Below, piece by piece: positions 52,664-61,708 of a stretch of DNA of 64,000 nucleotides (positions are counted from its first letter, which is position 1; every line of letters begins with the position of its first letter). The stretch comes from Brachybacterium sp042666875 (lineage in GTDB: Bacteria; Actinomycetota; Actinomycetes; Actinomycetales; Dermabacteraceae). The notes under the pieces are model-generated. The model had not been told where the DNA came from. It saw nothing but the letters and a program-made list of their open reading frames with translations, and made no database searches. The stretch is from positions 496,001-560,000 of the forward strand of contig NZ_JBHTCX010000012.1 of assembly GCF_042666875.1 (NCBI RefSeq), given 5' to 3'. Both the position numbers and the translations under genes were made by a program.

Positions 52664-55221
52664 CGCCGTACCTCCAGTCTTGTTCCTGCGATCAGGACCT
52701 CGCCCGATGCGCGTTCCTCGCTGCTGGCGGGCCGGGCCTGGCCGCGCTCGGCAGTGTAGGCGAGGGACGGGTCCGGGGTCGTGGGCGCGTTCACGAACGA
52801 GCCGAACCGGCGCAGCTTGTCCGGGTCGGCCAGGGTCGCCGCCCATTCGTCCTCGTAATCGTCCACGTGCTTGTCCATCGCCGCGTCCAGATCGGCGCAG
52901 ATGCCCAGGCTGTCCTCGAGCAGGACCTCCTTGAGGCCCTCGATGCCGCCGTCGAGGTCCTCGATCCAGCGCGCGGTGCGCTGGAGCTTGTCGGCCGTGC
53001 GGATGTAGTACATGAAGAACCGGTCGATGATGCGCAGCAGGGACTCGTCGTCCAGGCCCTCCGCCAGCAGCTCCGCGTGCCGCGGGGTGAACCCGCCGTT
53101 GCCGCCGACGTAGACGTTCCACCCGGTCTCGGTGGCGATGACGCCGACATCCTTCCCGCGCGCCTCCGCGCACTCGCGGGCGCACCCGGAGACGCCCACC
53201 TTCAGCTTGTGCGGGGAGCGCAGCCCGCGATAGCGCAGCTCGAGCTGGACGGCCATCCCGACGGAGTCGAGCACGCCGTAGCGGCACCACGTCGAGCCGA
53301 CGCAGGACTTCACCGTGCGCAGGGACTTGCCGTAGGCGTGACCGGATTCGAACCCGGCGTCGACCAGTCGCTGCCAGATCAGCGGCAGCTCGTCGAGGCG
53401 GGCGCCGAACATGTCGATCCGCTGTCCACCGGTGAGCTTCGTGTACAGCCCGAAGTCCTTGGCGATCTCCCCGATGACGATGAGCCCCTCGGGGGTGACC
53501 TCGCCGCCGGGCATGCGCGGGACGACCGAGTAGCTCCCGTCCTTCTGCATGTTCGCCATCACGTGGTCGTTGGTGTCCTGCAGGGTGGCATTCTCTCCGT
53601 CCAGGACGTGCTTGCCGGTGAGGACCGAGAGGATGCTGGCGATGGCCGGCTTGCAGGTGTCGCAGCCGCGCCCGGTGCCGAAGCGCTCGATGATCGCGCT
53701 GAAGGTGTCCAGGCCCGAGACGTGCACCGCGTCGAAGAGCTGCCGACGCGACATCTCGAAGTGCTCGCACATGGCGTTCGAGACGGCCTTGCCCATCTTC
53801 GTCAGCTCGCCGCCGACGAGGCCCTTGATCATGACCACGCAGGAGCCGCAGGTGGCACCGGCACGGGTGCAGCCCTTGATGCCGGCCACGTCGGTGCAGC
53901 CCTCCTCGTGCACGGCCTCCCGGATGCGGCCGGCGCTGACATTCGCACAGGAGCAGACCACGGCCTCATCGGGCATCTCGCCCTTGGGAGTGGGGACCCC
54001 GCCCTCGGGCATCAGGTAGGCGGCGGGATCACCGCCGAGGGCTCCGCCGACCAGGGGCCGCAGCGAGCCGTAGGCAGAGGCGTCGCCGACGAGCATGCCG
54101 CCCAGCAGCGTCTTGGCGTCGTCGGAGAGGACGAGCTTCTTGTGAACGCCGCTGACCGGGTCCGCATAGACCACATCGAGTGCTCCGGGAGTGGTGGCGA
54201 AGGCGTCACCGAAGCTCGCGACATCCACGCCGGAGAGCTTGAGCTTGGTCGAGAGGTCGTACCCGCCGAAGGTGGCGTCCCCGCCCAGGATCCGGTCGGC
54301 GGCGACCTCGGCCATCGCATACCCGGGGGCGACCAGGCCCACGCACATGCCCTGGTAGGAGGCGACCTCACCGATCGCCATGATGGCGGGATCGCTGGTG
54401 CGGCAGGCGGCGTCGATCTCGACGCCGCCGCGCTCGGCGCAGGTCAGGCCGGCGGACCGGGCCAGTTCGTCGCGCGGGCGGACGCCGACGGTGAAGATGA
54501 CGACGTCGGCCTCCATCGCGGTGCCGTCCTTGAACTCCACGCCGCGCACCTCGCCGTCGTCCCCGGCCAGGACCCGGGTGGTGCGAGCCCCGGTGCGCAC
54601 GCCGATGCCGCGCTTCTCGATGAGCCGGCGCAGGGAGGCCCCGGCGGGCAGATCGAGCTGGGCGGACATCAGCCGGTCGCTGGACTGGATCACCGTGGGC
54701 TCGGCGTCCATCCCCTGCAGGGCTCCGGCGGCTTCGAGGCCGAGCAGGCCGCCGCCGATGACGGTGCCTCGCACCGGACGACCGAGTTCACGGGCCCGGC
54801 GCCGGACGTGGTCGCGCAGCTGCTCGACGTCGTCGAGCGTGCGGTAGACGAAGCAGCCGGGCTGCTCGGCGCCGTCGACCGGAGGGCGGGCGGCATAGGA
54901 GCCGGTCGCCAGGACCAGGTGGTCGTACCCGAACTCCTCGCCGGAGCGGGTGCGCACGCTGCGCCGGTCACGATCGATGTGCTCGGCCGGATCGCCCGCG
55001 ACCAGCGTGATCCGAGGATCCTCGAGCACGGTGCGTTCCAGGGAGAGAGCGTCGGCGTCCTCCCCGTCGAAGAAGCGGGTCAGGCCCACACGGTCGTAGG
55101 GGTGGCGGCCTTCGTCGCCGAGGATGGTCAGGGTGTACGCGGCGTCGGCCCGGGCGCTGAGGCTGTCCGCGAGGCGGTGGGCCACCATGCCCGCGCCGAT
55201 GACGAGGATGCGGGCGGTCAT
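52660..55221 (-). CDS. nirB: NADH-dependent assimilatory nitrite reductase large subunit NirB
   Basis: This is an 853-residue enzyme in the cytoplasm. The N-terminal FAD/NAD domain starts ILVIGAGMVAHRL and has a second Rossmann motif GGGLLGLE at 156-163. A BFD-type [2Fe-2S] site follows, with Cys423, Cys425, Cys458 and Cys461. The siroheme-[4Fe-4S] site is formed by Cys640, Cys646, Cys680 and Cys684. It reduces nitrite to ammonium with NADH. Domain order and length are complete. It is translationally coupled to nirC and nirD. Confidence 0.96.
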   Translation of the reverse strand: MTARILVIGAGMVAHRLADSLSARADAAYTLTILGDEGRHPYDRVGLTRFFDGEDADALSLERTVLEDPRITLVAGDPAEHIDRDRRSVRTRSGEEFGYDHLVLATGSYAARPPVDGAEQPGCFVYRTLDDVEQLRDHVRRRARELGRPVRGTVIGGGLLGLEAAGALQGMDAEPTVIQSSDRLMSAQLDLPAGASLRRLIEKRGIGVRTGARTTRVLAGDDGEVRGVEFKDGTAMEADVVIFTVGVRPRDELARSAGLTCAERGGVEIDAACRTSDPAIMAIGEVASYQGMCVGLVAPGYAMAEVAADRILGGDATFGGYDLSTKLKLSGVDVASFGDAFATTPGALDVVYADPVSGVHKKLVLSDDAKTLLGGMLVGDASAYGSLRPLVGGALGGDPAAYLMPEGGVPTPKGEMPDEAVVCSCANVSAGRIREAVHEEGCTDVAGIKGCTRAGATCGSCVVMIKGLVGGELTKMGKAVSNAMCEHFEMSRRQLFDAVHVSGLDTFSAIIERFGTGRGCDTCKPAIASILSVLTGKHVLDGENATLQDTNDHVMANMQKDGSYSVVPRMPGGEVTPEGLIVIGEIAKDFGLYTKLTGGQRIDMFGARLDELPLIWQRLVDAGFESGHAYGKSLRTVKSCVGSTWCRYGVLDSVGMAVQLELRYRGLRSPHKLKVGVSGCARECAEARGKDVGVIATETGWNVYVGGNGGFTPRHAELLAEGLDDESLLRIIDRFFMYYIRTADKLQRTARWIEDLDGGIEGLKEVLLEDSLGICADLDAAMDKHVDDYEDEWAATLADPDKLRRFGSFVNAPTTPDPSLAYTAERGQARPASSEERASGEVLIAGTRLEVRR

Positions 55222-56093
55222 CGGGTCGCACCGACCAGCTCGGGCTCGGTCGTCCCCTCGGTCTCGCCCGCGGCAACGGGGATCACCGGTTCCGCGGCGG
55301 CGGCCTTGCGCCGGTGGGCCAGGTACAGCGGGAGGCCGACGAAGGCCAGGCCCCCGACCAGGTTGCCCACGACCGTCGGGATCTCGTTCCACAGCAGGTA
55401 GTCCATGAGCGTGAAGTCCGCGCCCAGCAGCAGGCCCGAGGGGAACAGGAACATGTTCACGATGGAGTGCTCGAAGCCCATGTAGAAGAAGAGCATCACG
55501 GGCATCCACATGCCGGCGATCTTGGCGATCATGCTGTCGGACATGAAGGCTGCGACGACGCCCGTGGAGACCATCCAGTTGCACAGCACGCCGCGCACGA
55601 ACAGGGTCAGCATGCCGGCGGCGCCGTGATCGGCATAGCCGACGGTGCGGCCGTGGCCGATCTCGCCGATGGCGAGCCCCACCTCGTTGGGTGCGGAGGA
55701 GAAGCCGTACGTGAAGTAGATGGCCATCAGGACGGCGACGGCGAATGCACCGATGAAGTTGCCGACGAAGACCAGCCCCCAGGTGCGCATCACGCCGCCG
55801 ACGGTGACGCCGGGGCGGCGGTCCAGCAGCGCCAGCGGGGTCAGGGTGAACACACCCGTCAGCAGGTCGAAGCCCATCAGATAGAGCATGATGAACCCGA
55901 CCGGGAAGAGGATCGCCCCGAGCAGGGGCTGGCCGGTCTGGGTCGAGACGGTCACGGCGAAGGCCGCGGCGAGCCCGAGGATCGCACCGCCCATGACGGC
56001 GCGCACGAGGGTCTCCCGGGCAGACATCCCGATCTTGCTGGCTCCGGCATCGACCAGGCGTGTGACCAGGTCGGACGGCTTGACGTAGTCCAT
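55218..56093 (-). CDS. nirC: Formate/nitrite transporter NirC
   Basis: This is a 291-residue FNT channel with six membrane segments. Family features include VGNFIGAFAVAVLMA, LFVRGVLCNWMVSTG and GFEHSIVNMF. I chose the ATG at 56093 because GGAGG lies five bases upstream; a TTG 12 bases earlier would contain that site. As first gene of the operon it imports nitrite for NirBD. A GlnR-like box lies about 105 bases upstream. Confidence 0.93.
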   Translation of the reverse strand: MDYVKPSDLVTRLVDAGASKIGMSARETLVRAVMGGAILGLAAAFAVTVSTQTGQPLLGAILFPVGFIMLYLMGFDLLTGVFTLTPLALLDRRPGVTVGGVMRTWGLVFVGNFIGAFAVAVLMAIYFTYGFSSAPNEVGLAIGEIGHGRTVGYADHGAAGMLTLFVRGVLCNWMVSTGVVAAFMSDSMIAKIAGMWMPVMLFFYMGFEHSIVNMFLFPSGLLLGADFTLMDYLLWNEIPTVVGNLVGGLAFVGLPLYLAHRRKAAAAEPVIPVAAGETEGTTEPELVGATR

Positions 56094-56197
56094 GGCTGCC
56101 TCCAAGGGGCGCAGTGGGCTGGGGCCCGCCGAGCAGCGCCCGGCGATGCGGCCAACGTAAGACGGGGGCGCGTCAGCCCATGCAGCCGTCAGCGCCC

Positions 56198-56213
56198 GTT
56201 ACGTTTCCGTGAC
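56198..56213 (-). promoter_or_regulatory. GlnR-like box upstream of nirC
   Basis: Read on the minus strand the site is GTCAC-GGAAAC-GTAAC. This matches the actinobacterial GlnR half-box (GTnAC, six bases, GAAAC) in 9 of 10 defined positions. Nitrite assimilation genes belong to the GlnR regulon in related bacteria. I do not see a second half-box at the expected spacing, so the site may be weak. The rest of the 283-base gap (56094-56376) shows nothing else I can support. Confidence 0.45.
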
Positions 56214-56376
56214 CCCCGGTCTCATTCCCGTCCGGCCCCGCCGAGCGAGCCACGATGAGACCTCCCGCGGTCGATACCGCCGGACGTGACCTCATCCAGC
56301 GCCCGTTCCGACAACTGTCGCGGTATCGAGCTGTGCGTCGCTCAGTCCCTGCCCGTTCCGACCGAGCTCCTCCGGC

Positions 56377-57378
56377 TCAGTCCTTGGCCCGGACCAGGCG
56401 TTCGTGGCCTGTCTCCTCCAGCACGGCGATGTCCGAGTTGGCCTTGAGAAAGTCGGAGAAGGAGCGGAAGCCGAGGGCTTTCTCGCTGAAGGAGGGGTCC
56501 ATGCGGCGCATGTGCGTCTTGACCGCGGAGCTGTGCAGCCACTCGCTGTCCCCGCGGTCCCCCAGCTGCAGGGCGCGCTGGAGCAGGCGGGTCGCCGCCT
56601 CCTGCGGATCCTCGGTGAGTTCGACGACCTCGTCCTCCGCATCGGCGGTGCCGGATGCGGCCGCCGGCGCCTCGGCGGCCGGGGCCGGTGCCTGACCGGA
56701 GGCTGCCGCGGCGTCACGATCCGTGGACGCTCCGGAGCCGGCCCCGGACCTGCCCTTGCCCTTGCCGCTTCCCTGTCCGCGGCGCGACCGGGACGCGGGC
56801 GCCGGCTCCGGGCGCTCGATGCCGGGGAGGTTGTCGTAGGACTCGAACTCGTCGCAGGCCGCGGCGAGAGACTTGGCGGTCGATCCGGCCACCCCCATGC
56901 CGATGACGTAGCGGCCCAGCCGACGGCAGCGCTGGGCCAGGGGGACGTAGTCCGAGTCCCCGGCGACGATGACCACGTGGGTGAGGTCGGGGATGCGGAA
57001 CATGTCCTCGACGGTGTCGACGGCCAGGCGGATGTCGGCCCCGTTCTTCGCGTACGCCGCCGCCGGGAAGAGCTGGACGAGGTCCACGGCCCGGGAGACC
57101 AGCTGGGAGCGGTACTCGGCGTTGACGGGGGCGGACCAGTCGGCATAGGCGCGGGTGAGCATGAGGGTGCCGAACGAGGCGGCGTAGTCGATGATCGCGC
57201 CCACGTCGACGGTGGCCTTGCCCAGCCGTTCGGCGAGCTCGGGCTCGCTGGGGTCCTCGGCGAGCCGCTGGCGGTCCCGGCTGTACGCATTGCGACCGTG
57301 GACACGGTCGTACCAGGACATGACGATGTTGTCGAAGTCGAGGTAGACGGCGACGCGGGGCTCTTGTGGTTCTGCCAT
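56377..57378 (-). CDS. NYN-domain RNase-like protein with C-terminal LOTUS/OST-HTH domain
   Basis: This is a 333-residue protein. The PIN-like NYN domain (1-175) has acidic residues in VYLDFDN (12-18), LAVDTVEDMF near 118 and VIVAGDSDYVPL near 137, which build a metal-dependent nuclease site. A basic linker (RSRRGQGSGKGKGRSG) and an acidic low-complexity stretch lead to a winged helix (about 260-333) that resembles LOTUS/OST-HTH RNA-binding domains. The ATG at 57378 is the best start. A role in RNA processing or decay is inferred; no target is indicated by the neighbours. Confidence 0.82.
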   Translation of the reverse strand: MAEPQEPRVAVYLDFDNIVMSWYDRVHGRNAYSRDRQRLAEDPSEPELAERLGKATVDVGAIIDYAASFGTLMLTRAYADWSAPVNAEYRSQLVSRAVDLVQLFPAAAYAKNGADIRLAVDTVEDMFRIPDLTHVVIVAGDSDYVPLAQRCRRLGRYVIGMGVAGSTAKSLAAACDEFESYDNLPGIERPEPAPASRSRRGQGSGKGKGRSGAGSGASTDRDAAAASGQAPAPAAEAPAAASGTADAEDEVVELTEDPQEAATRLLQRALQLGDRGDSEWLHSSAVKTHMRRMDPSFSEKALGFRSFSDFLKANSDIAVLEETGHERLVRAKD

Positions 57379-57427
57379 GCCCCCAGTCTGCCTGGTCGGC
57401 CCGCTCAGCGACGCCACCCGAGCCAGC

Positions 57428-59068
57428 TCAGCGACGCCACGCCGGCCCGCGCAGCGCGCGGCCGGGACGGGCATCGGTGCGCACGCCCTCGGTGACCACC
57501 GGCATCCCTTCGCTGAGGACCTCGTGGATCCCGGTCGGGGCGAGTCGGGGCTGGTCGATGGTGGCGCGGTCGGCGATGGTCTCGGGGTCGAACAGCACCA
57601 GGTCGGCGACCTTTCCCTCGGCGATCGTGCCGCGGTCGCGCAGCCCGAGCCGCTGCGCGGGGCGTGCGCACAGGTGGACGACGGCCTCGGCGAGCGAGAG
57701 CACGCCCTGCTCACGCACGTAGTGGCCGAGGTACCGGGCGAAGGTGCCGGCTCCCCGAGGATGCGGTTTGTCGCCGACGAGGATGCCGTCGCTGCCGCCC
57801 ATGTGACGGGCGTGGCGCATCACGGTGCGCACATTCTCCTCGTCGCCCACGTGCTGGAGGATGCTGGTGCCCAGCCGATCCTGGATCAGCAGATCGAAGA
57901 AGACGTCCGCCGGGGGCCGGTGCTCCGTGGCGGCGAGGTCGGCGATCGTCCGGCCCACGCGGTCGCGGAGGTGATCGTGGCGCACTCCGGCGATCTCGAT
58001 GCCGGTCCAGTCGACCGGGACGCCGTGGCACCCGTCGCTGCCGAGCACTTCGACCTGGTGGGTGATGCGGGCGCGTTCGTCCGCGTCCGTGAGCCGCTCC
58101 AGGGTGGCCTCGACCCCTCCCGTGGCGGCGCGGCTGGGCAGCAGAGCCGACAGCGTCGTCGATCCGGGCAGGTAGGGATACGAGTCCAGGGTGATGTCGA
58201 CGCCGCGGGCGATGGCATCGTCGACCAGGCTCAGCAGCTCCCCGGCCCGGCCGCGGTTCTCCGGGAAGTTCATGGTGGCGTGGGTCAGATGCACAGGGCA
58301 TCCGGATCGGGCCCCGATCTCGACCATCTCCTGGTAGGCGGCCAGCGCTCCCGCACCGTAGGAGCGCTGATGAGGGCTGTAGTACCCGCCGTGGCCGGCG
58401 ACCACCTCGCACAGGGCCACCAGCTCATCGGTGGCTGCGAACATGCCGGGCACGTAGGTCAGCCCCGAGGAGAGGCCGAACGCGCCCTCGGCCATGCCGC
58501 GGGCGACCTGCTCGCGCATCCGCGCGAGTTCGTCCGCGGTGGCGGCACGGTTCTCGGTGCCGACCACGTTCATGCGGATGGTTCCCTGGGGCAGCAGATA
58601 GGCGACGTGGGTCGCGGCGCCGCGAGAGTCGATCTCCGCGAGGTACTCGCCCACGCTGCGCCAGGCGAAGTCGAGCTCGGCCGGCTCCCCGTTCCAACCG
58701 GCGATCTGCTGGCGGATGATCGTCGTCGTCTCGTCGGTCACCGGCGCGTAGGAGAGCCCGTCCTGGCCGATGACCTCGGTGGTCACCCCTTGGAGGGTCT
58801 TGGCGAGATGGTCCCCGTCGGCCAGCACCGCGAGATCGGAGTGGGCGTGCATGTCGATGAAGCCCGGCGCGAGAGCGAGACCGTCGGCCTCGATCCGACG
58901 GGCCCCGGGGGAATCCAGTCGGCGAGCGCCCGGCGTCTCGAGGCGGCCGCTGACGGCTGCGATCACGCCGTCGCGCAGCAGCACGTCGGCGGTCCCCGGG
59001 GCGGCGCCGCTGCCGTCGAGGATCAGGGCACCGCGGAGGAGGATCTCGGGAGCGGCGTGGGGTGTCAT
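57428..59068 (-). CDS. N-acyl-D-amino-acid deacylase-family amidohydrolase
   Basis: This is a 546-residue amidohydrolase of the D-aminoacylase type. Metal ligands His74 and His76 lie in GFIDMHAHSD, and further His residues in SPHQRSYG and HLTHATMN. The position of the metal-bridging Cys of classical D-aminoacylase (GNCG) is occupied by Asp103 in GQDG, a recognised variant. The C-terminus has LVLFDPETI and a composite beta domain. The start overlaps the stop of the PLP lyase gene. It probably releases free D-amino acids from N-acyl derivatives for that enzyme. Confidence 0.85.
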   Translation of the reverse strand: MTPHAAPEILLRGALILDGSGAAPGTADVLLRDGVIAAVSGRLETPGARRLDSPGARRIEADGLALAPGFIDMHAHSDLAVLADGDHLAKTLQGVTTEVIGQDGLSYAPVTDETTTIIRQQIAGWNGEPAELDFAWRSVGEYLAEIDSRGAATHVAYLLPQGTIRMNVVGTENRAATADELARMREQVARGMAEGAFGLSSGLTYVPGMFAATDELVALCEVVAGHGGYYSPHQRSYGAGALAAYQEMVEIGARSGCPVHLTHATMNFPENRGRAGELLSLVDDAIARGVDITLDSYPYLPGSTTLSALLPSRAATGGVEATLERLTDADERARITHQVEVLGSDGCHGVPVDWTGIEIAGVRHDHLRDRVGRTIADLAATEHRPPADVFFDLLIQDRLGTSILQHVGDEENVRTVMRHARHMGGSDGILVGDKPHPRGAGTFARYLGHYVREQGVLSLAEAVVHLCARPAQRLGLRDRGTIAEGKVADLVLFDPETIADRATIDQPRLAPTGIHEVLSEGMPVVTEGVRTDARPGRALRGPAWRR

Positions 59069-60357
59069 CCGAAGGTGGTCTCCAGCAGTCCGGTCGCCCG
59101 GGGCGCCTCGGCACCGTCGTCATCGATGAGGACCAGTCCCCGCCACTTGTCCAGGACGGTGCACGGATGGGAGAGGCCGAACCGGATCACGTCGCCGACC
59201 CGCACGTCGTGGCCGTCCGGCAGGTCGACGAACGTGTGCTGATCGTTCATCGCGGTGCACCGGGCGCCCTCGAGCCGCTCGACGTCGGCCCGCCCGAGAC
59301 GGCGAACGGCCTGAGGCTCGGGCAGCCCTTCGTCGAAGGAGAAGTCCCGCTTGCCGGCGTCGACCAGGGCCAGGCCCGGCTCCGGGAGGGAGACGACGCT
59401 CGCCCACCCGTGCATGGCCGAGCGGAACCGGCCCGGCCGACGGGTCGACATGCTCGTCGCATCGGCGGCGTCCGGCAGCTCCCCGCCGCGTGCGAGGGGA
59501 CTGATGCCGCGGTAGAAGCCGTCATCGTGGATCACGTAGGCGCCCGAGCGCAGCAGCACCCGGGTCGCCGGGCCGCGGGAGCCCTGCGGGTCGTGGCGGG
59601 GGCCGAGCACCCGGGCGACGTCGTCGAAGTAGGCGCTGCCCCCGGCGGTCAGCAGCAGGTCGCCGTCGGTCGGATAGAGGCCGTCCTCGGCGATGCGGTC
59701 GTGCAGACGCCCGAGATCCTCGAGGTACTCCCGGACCCGGTGCAGTGAGGCATCGTCCGCGGCGTGCGCGAACGCCCCTTCGTAGCCGCCGACGCCGGCC
59801 AGCCGCAGCACCGGCGAAGCGGCCACGGCGCGAGCGAGGTCGAGGCCCTCCTCCACGGTGCGCACGCCGGTGCGGCCGCCGGTGCCACCGAGTTCGATGA
59901 GGACGGACAGCGGCGCGGCCGCACCCGCTGTCGTGAGCGCCTCGTCCATGATCTCGATCCCGCGCCGCGAGTCGCTCCAGACGCTCAGGCGGGCGGCGTG
60001 CGGGGCGAGGGCACGCAGGGCCCCGGGCTGGACCAGTGCGTTGGCCAGCAGCACGCGGGGGATGTCGCACTCCAGGGCGACCGCGGCCTGCCAGGGCGTG
60101 GCGACGGTGATCCCCCAGGCCCCGGCCTCCAGCTGGCGCTGCCACAGGGTGCGGCTCATGGTGGTCTTGCCGTGCGGTGCCAGGTCGACGCCGGCCGCGG
60201 AGCACCATTCGGCCATGGTCGCGAGGTTGTGCTCGATCGCGGACTCGCTGAGGGTGACCAGCGGGGTGGGGAGCGCCTCCAGGGTCGGGTGCTCGGCCAG
60301 GAGCCGGTCGAATCCGGCGGCGTCCATCCCCAGCGGTGCGGCTTTCAGCTCGTCCAT
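59065..60357 (-). CDS. PLP-dependent D-amino-acid deaminase/D-threonine aldolase-like protein
   Basis: This is a 430-residue fold-type III PLP enzyme. Lys64 in APHGKTTMS is the Schiff-base lysine, and the C-terminal SHPCTVLDKWR carries the His and Cys that bind zinc in D-serine dehydratases of the DSD1 type. I chose the ATG at 60357 because GGAGGAG precedes it; an ATG at 60378 is possible. It overlaps the deacylase gene and is divergent from ridA. Dehydration or cleavage of a D-hydroxy-amino acid, giving an enamine that RidA hydrolyses, fits the context. Confidence 0.85.
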   Translation of the reverse strand: MDELKAAPLGMDAAGFDRLLAEHPTLEALPTPLVTLSESAIEHNLATMAEWCSAAGVDLAPHGKTTMSRTLWQRQLEAGAWGITVATPWQAAVALECDIPRVLLANALVQPGALRALAPHAARLSVWSDSRRGIEIMDEALTTAGAAAPLSVLIELGGTGGRTGVRTVEEGLDLARAVAASPVLRLAGVGGYEGAFAHAADDASLHRVREYLEDLGRLHDRIAEDGLYPTDGDLLLTAGGSAYFDDVARVLGPRHDPQGSRGPATRVLLRSGAYVIHDDGFYRGISPLARGGELPDAADATSMSTRRPGRFRSAMHGWASVVSLPEPGLALVDAGKRDFSFDEGLPEPQAVRRLGRADVERLEGARCTAMNDQHTFVDLPDGHDVRVGDVIRFGLSHPCTVLDKWRGLVLIDDDGAEAPRATGLLETTFG

Positions 60358-60565
60358 ACCGTGCTCCTCCGTGCTCATCGTTCCTGAGCTGCTCGTCAGT
60401 CGTGGGCTGCTCGCCGGTCGTGCGCGTGCGCATCAGTGCTGCGCTGCGCATCCGGTCTCTCGCGCCGTCGCGTGCTGCTCCAGTATCGCGGGGCGGCCGC
60501 GCCGGAGCAGATCCGTCCGTGACGCTACGCTCGAGGCGACCACGCCAACCGATCGAAGGACTTCC

Positions 60566-60970
60566 ATGACCGACCGTCGCGCCGTCACCACCGCGGACGC
60601 CTCCGCTCCCGCGCACACCTTCTCGCAGGGCGTACAGCGCGGCCCGTTCCTGCAGGTCTCCGGTCAGGGCCCGGTCGATCCGGCCACCGGTGACTACATC
60701 CATGCCGGGGACGTCGCCGCCCAGACCACTCGCACTCTGAGCAACATCGAGGCGATCCTGGCCGCCGGCGGCGCGGGGTTCGACGACGTCATGATGCTGC
60801 GCGTCTACCTCACCCGGCGCGAGGACTTCGCGGCGATGAACGAGGCCTACGGCGAGTTCGTCGGCAACCGCTGCGCCTCGGGCGTCCTGCCCGCGCGCAC
60901 GACGGTGTTCACCGGTCTGCCGCGCGAGGAGATGCTGGTCGAGATCGACGCGTTCGCCGTCACGGCGTGA
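60566..60970 (+). CDS. RidA-family enamine/imine deaminase
   Basis: This is a 134-residue RidA/YjgF protein. It shows LQVSGQGPVDPATGDY, a LSNIEAILAAGGAGFDDVMMLRVYL-type helix, and LPARTTVFTG with the conserved Arg. The ATG follows GAAGGA. It hydrolyses reactive enamines from PLP enzymes, which agrees with the divergent D-amino-acid lyase 209 bases away. Confidence 0.88.
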   Translation: MTDRRAVTTADASAPAHTFSQGVQRGPFLQVSGQGPVDPATGDYIHAGDVAAQTTRTLSNIEAILAAGGAGFDDVMMLRVYLTRREDFAAMNEAYGEFVGNRCASGVLPARTTVFTGLPREEMLVEIDAFAVTA

Positions 60971-61155
60971 TGCCTCCGGCGGCCGACGCCACGTCGCGGG
61001 GTCGGTCCCTCGCATCTGCGGACCCGGTTCCGCCCTGCGGGGTTCGCCGATAGGCTGGGGCGAGCGTCGCGTGCCGGTGGCAGACCGTGTCAGGCATGGA
61101 GGCGCCGGATCACGAAGGAGTTCGACGATGATGACGTCGCACCCTTCGCCCTTCT

Positions 61156-61626
61156 GTGACTGAGGGCGAGAACGCCAGGCTCATCGCCTGGAACCATGAA
61201 ATGCGCCGCGTGCATGCGCGTCTGCGGGAGGCGCTGAGCCTCACCCGGGACGCTCTGGCCGACGGGGCCGACGCCGAGCCGGCCACACGCGATCTGCTGC
61301 TGTTCTGCCACGGATTCTGCACGGCGCTGACCGCGCATCACGAGGGTGAGGACCGCCGGCTGTTCCCCGCCATCGCGGAGGCACATCCGGAGCTCGGCGA
61401 GACCCTGCGCTACCTGCAGCAGGACCACTCGATGATCGCGCACCTGGTCGTCGGCCTCCAGGACGCCGTCGGCCGCGGGGCGCCCGCCCTCGAGCTGGAC
61501 CGGCATCTCGAAGGGATCGCGGCGATCATGGAGAGCCACTTCCGCTACGAGGAGCGTCAGCTGCTCTCCGTGCTCTCCGCACTGGAGCTCGATGCGGAAC
61601 GCTCAACGGTGCTGGGGCCGCTGTGA
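61156..61626 (+). CDS. Hemerythrin HHE-domain protein
   Basis: This is a 156-residue four-helix protein. Iron ligands are suggested by WNHEMRRVH, FCHGFCTALTAHHEGEDRRLFP, QQDHSMIAHL and MESHFRYEERQL. Such proteins bind O2 or NO at a di-iron centre or deliver iron. The start is a GTG without a clear ribosome-binding site; no in-frame ATG lies upstream before a stop. Confidence 0.82.
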   Translation: MTEGENARLIAWNHEMRRVHARLREALSLTRDALADGADAEPATRDLLLFCHGFCTALTAHHEGEDRRLFPAIAEAHPELGETLRYLQQDHSMIAHLVVGLQDAVGRGAPALELDRHLEGIAAIMESHFRYEERQLLSVLSALELDAERSTVLGPL

Positions 61627-61708
61627 ATCCGCAGCCCCTGCCGGCGACGGTGGACGGTGAGGTCGCCCGTGTTGAGGAGGATCGGCATGGTGTGGCTCCT
61701 GCGGCTCG

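Noticed and set aside
52555..55401. A 948-codon open frame on the plus strand, antisense to nirB
   Set aside because: It mirrors the third-position GC bias of nirB, has a Gly/Val/His/Gln-rich composition typical of antisense frames and no motif, while the minus strand encodes a complete NirB.
57377..59242. A 621-codon plus-strand frame opposite the D-aminoacylase-type gene
   Set aside because: Antisense shadow of a gene with clear metal-binding motifs.
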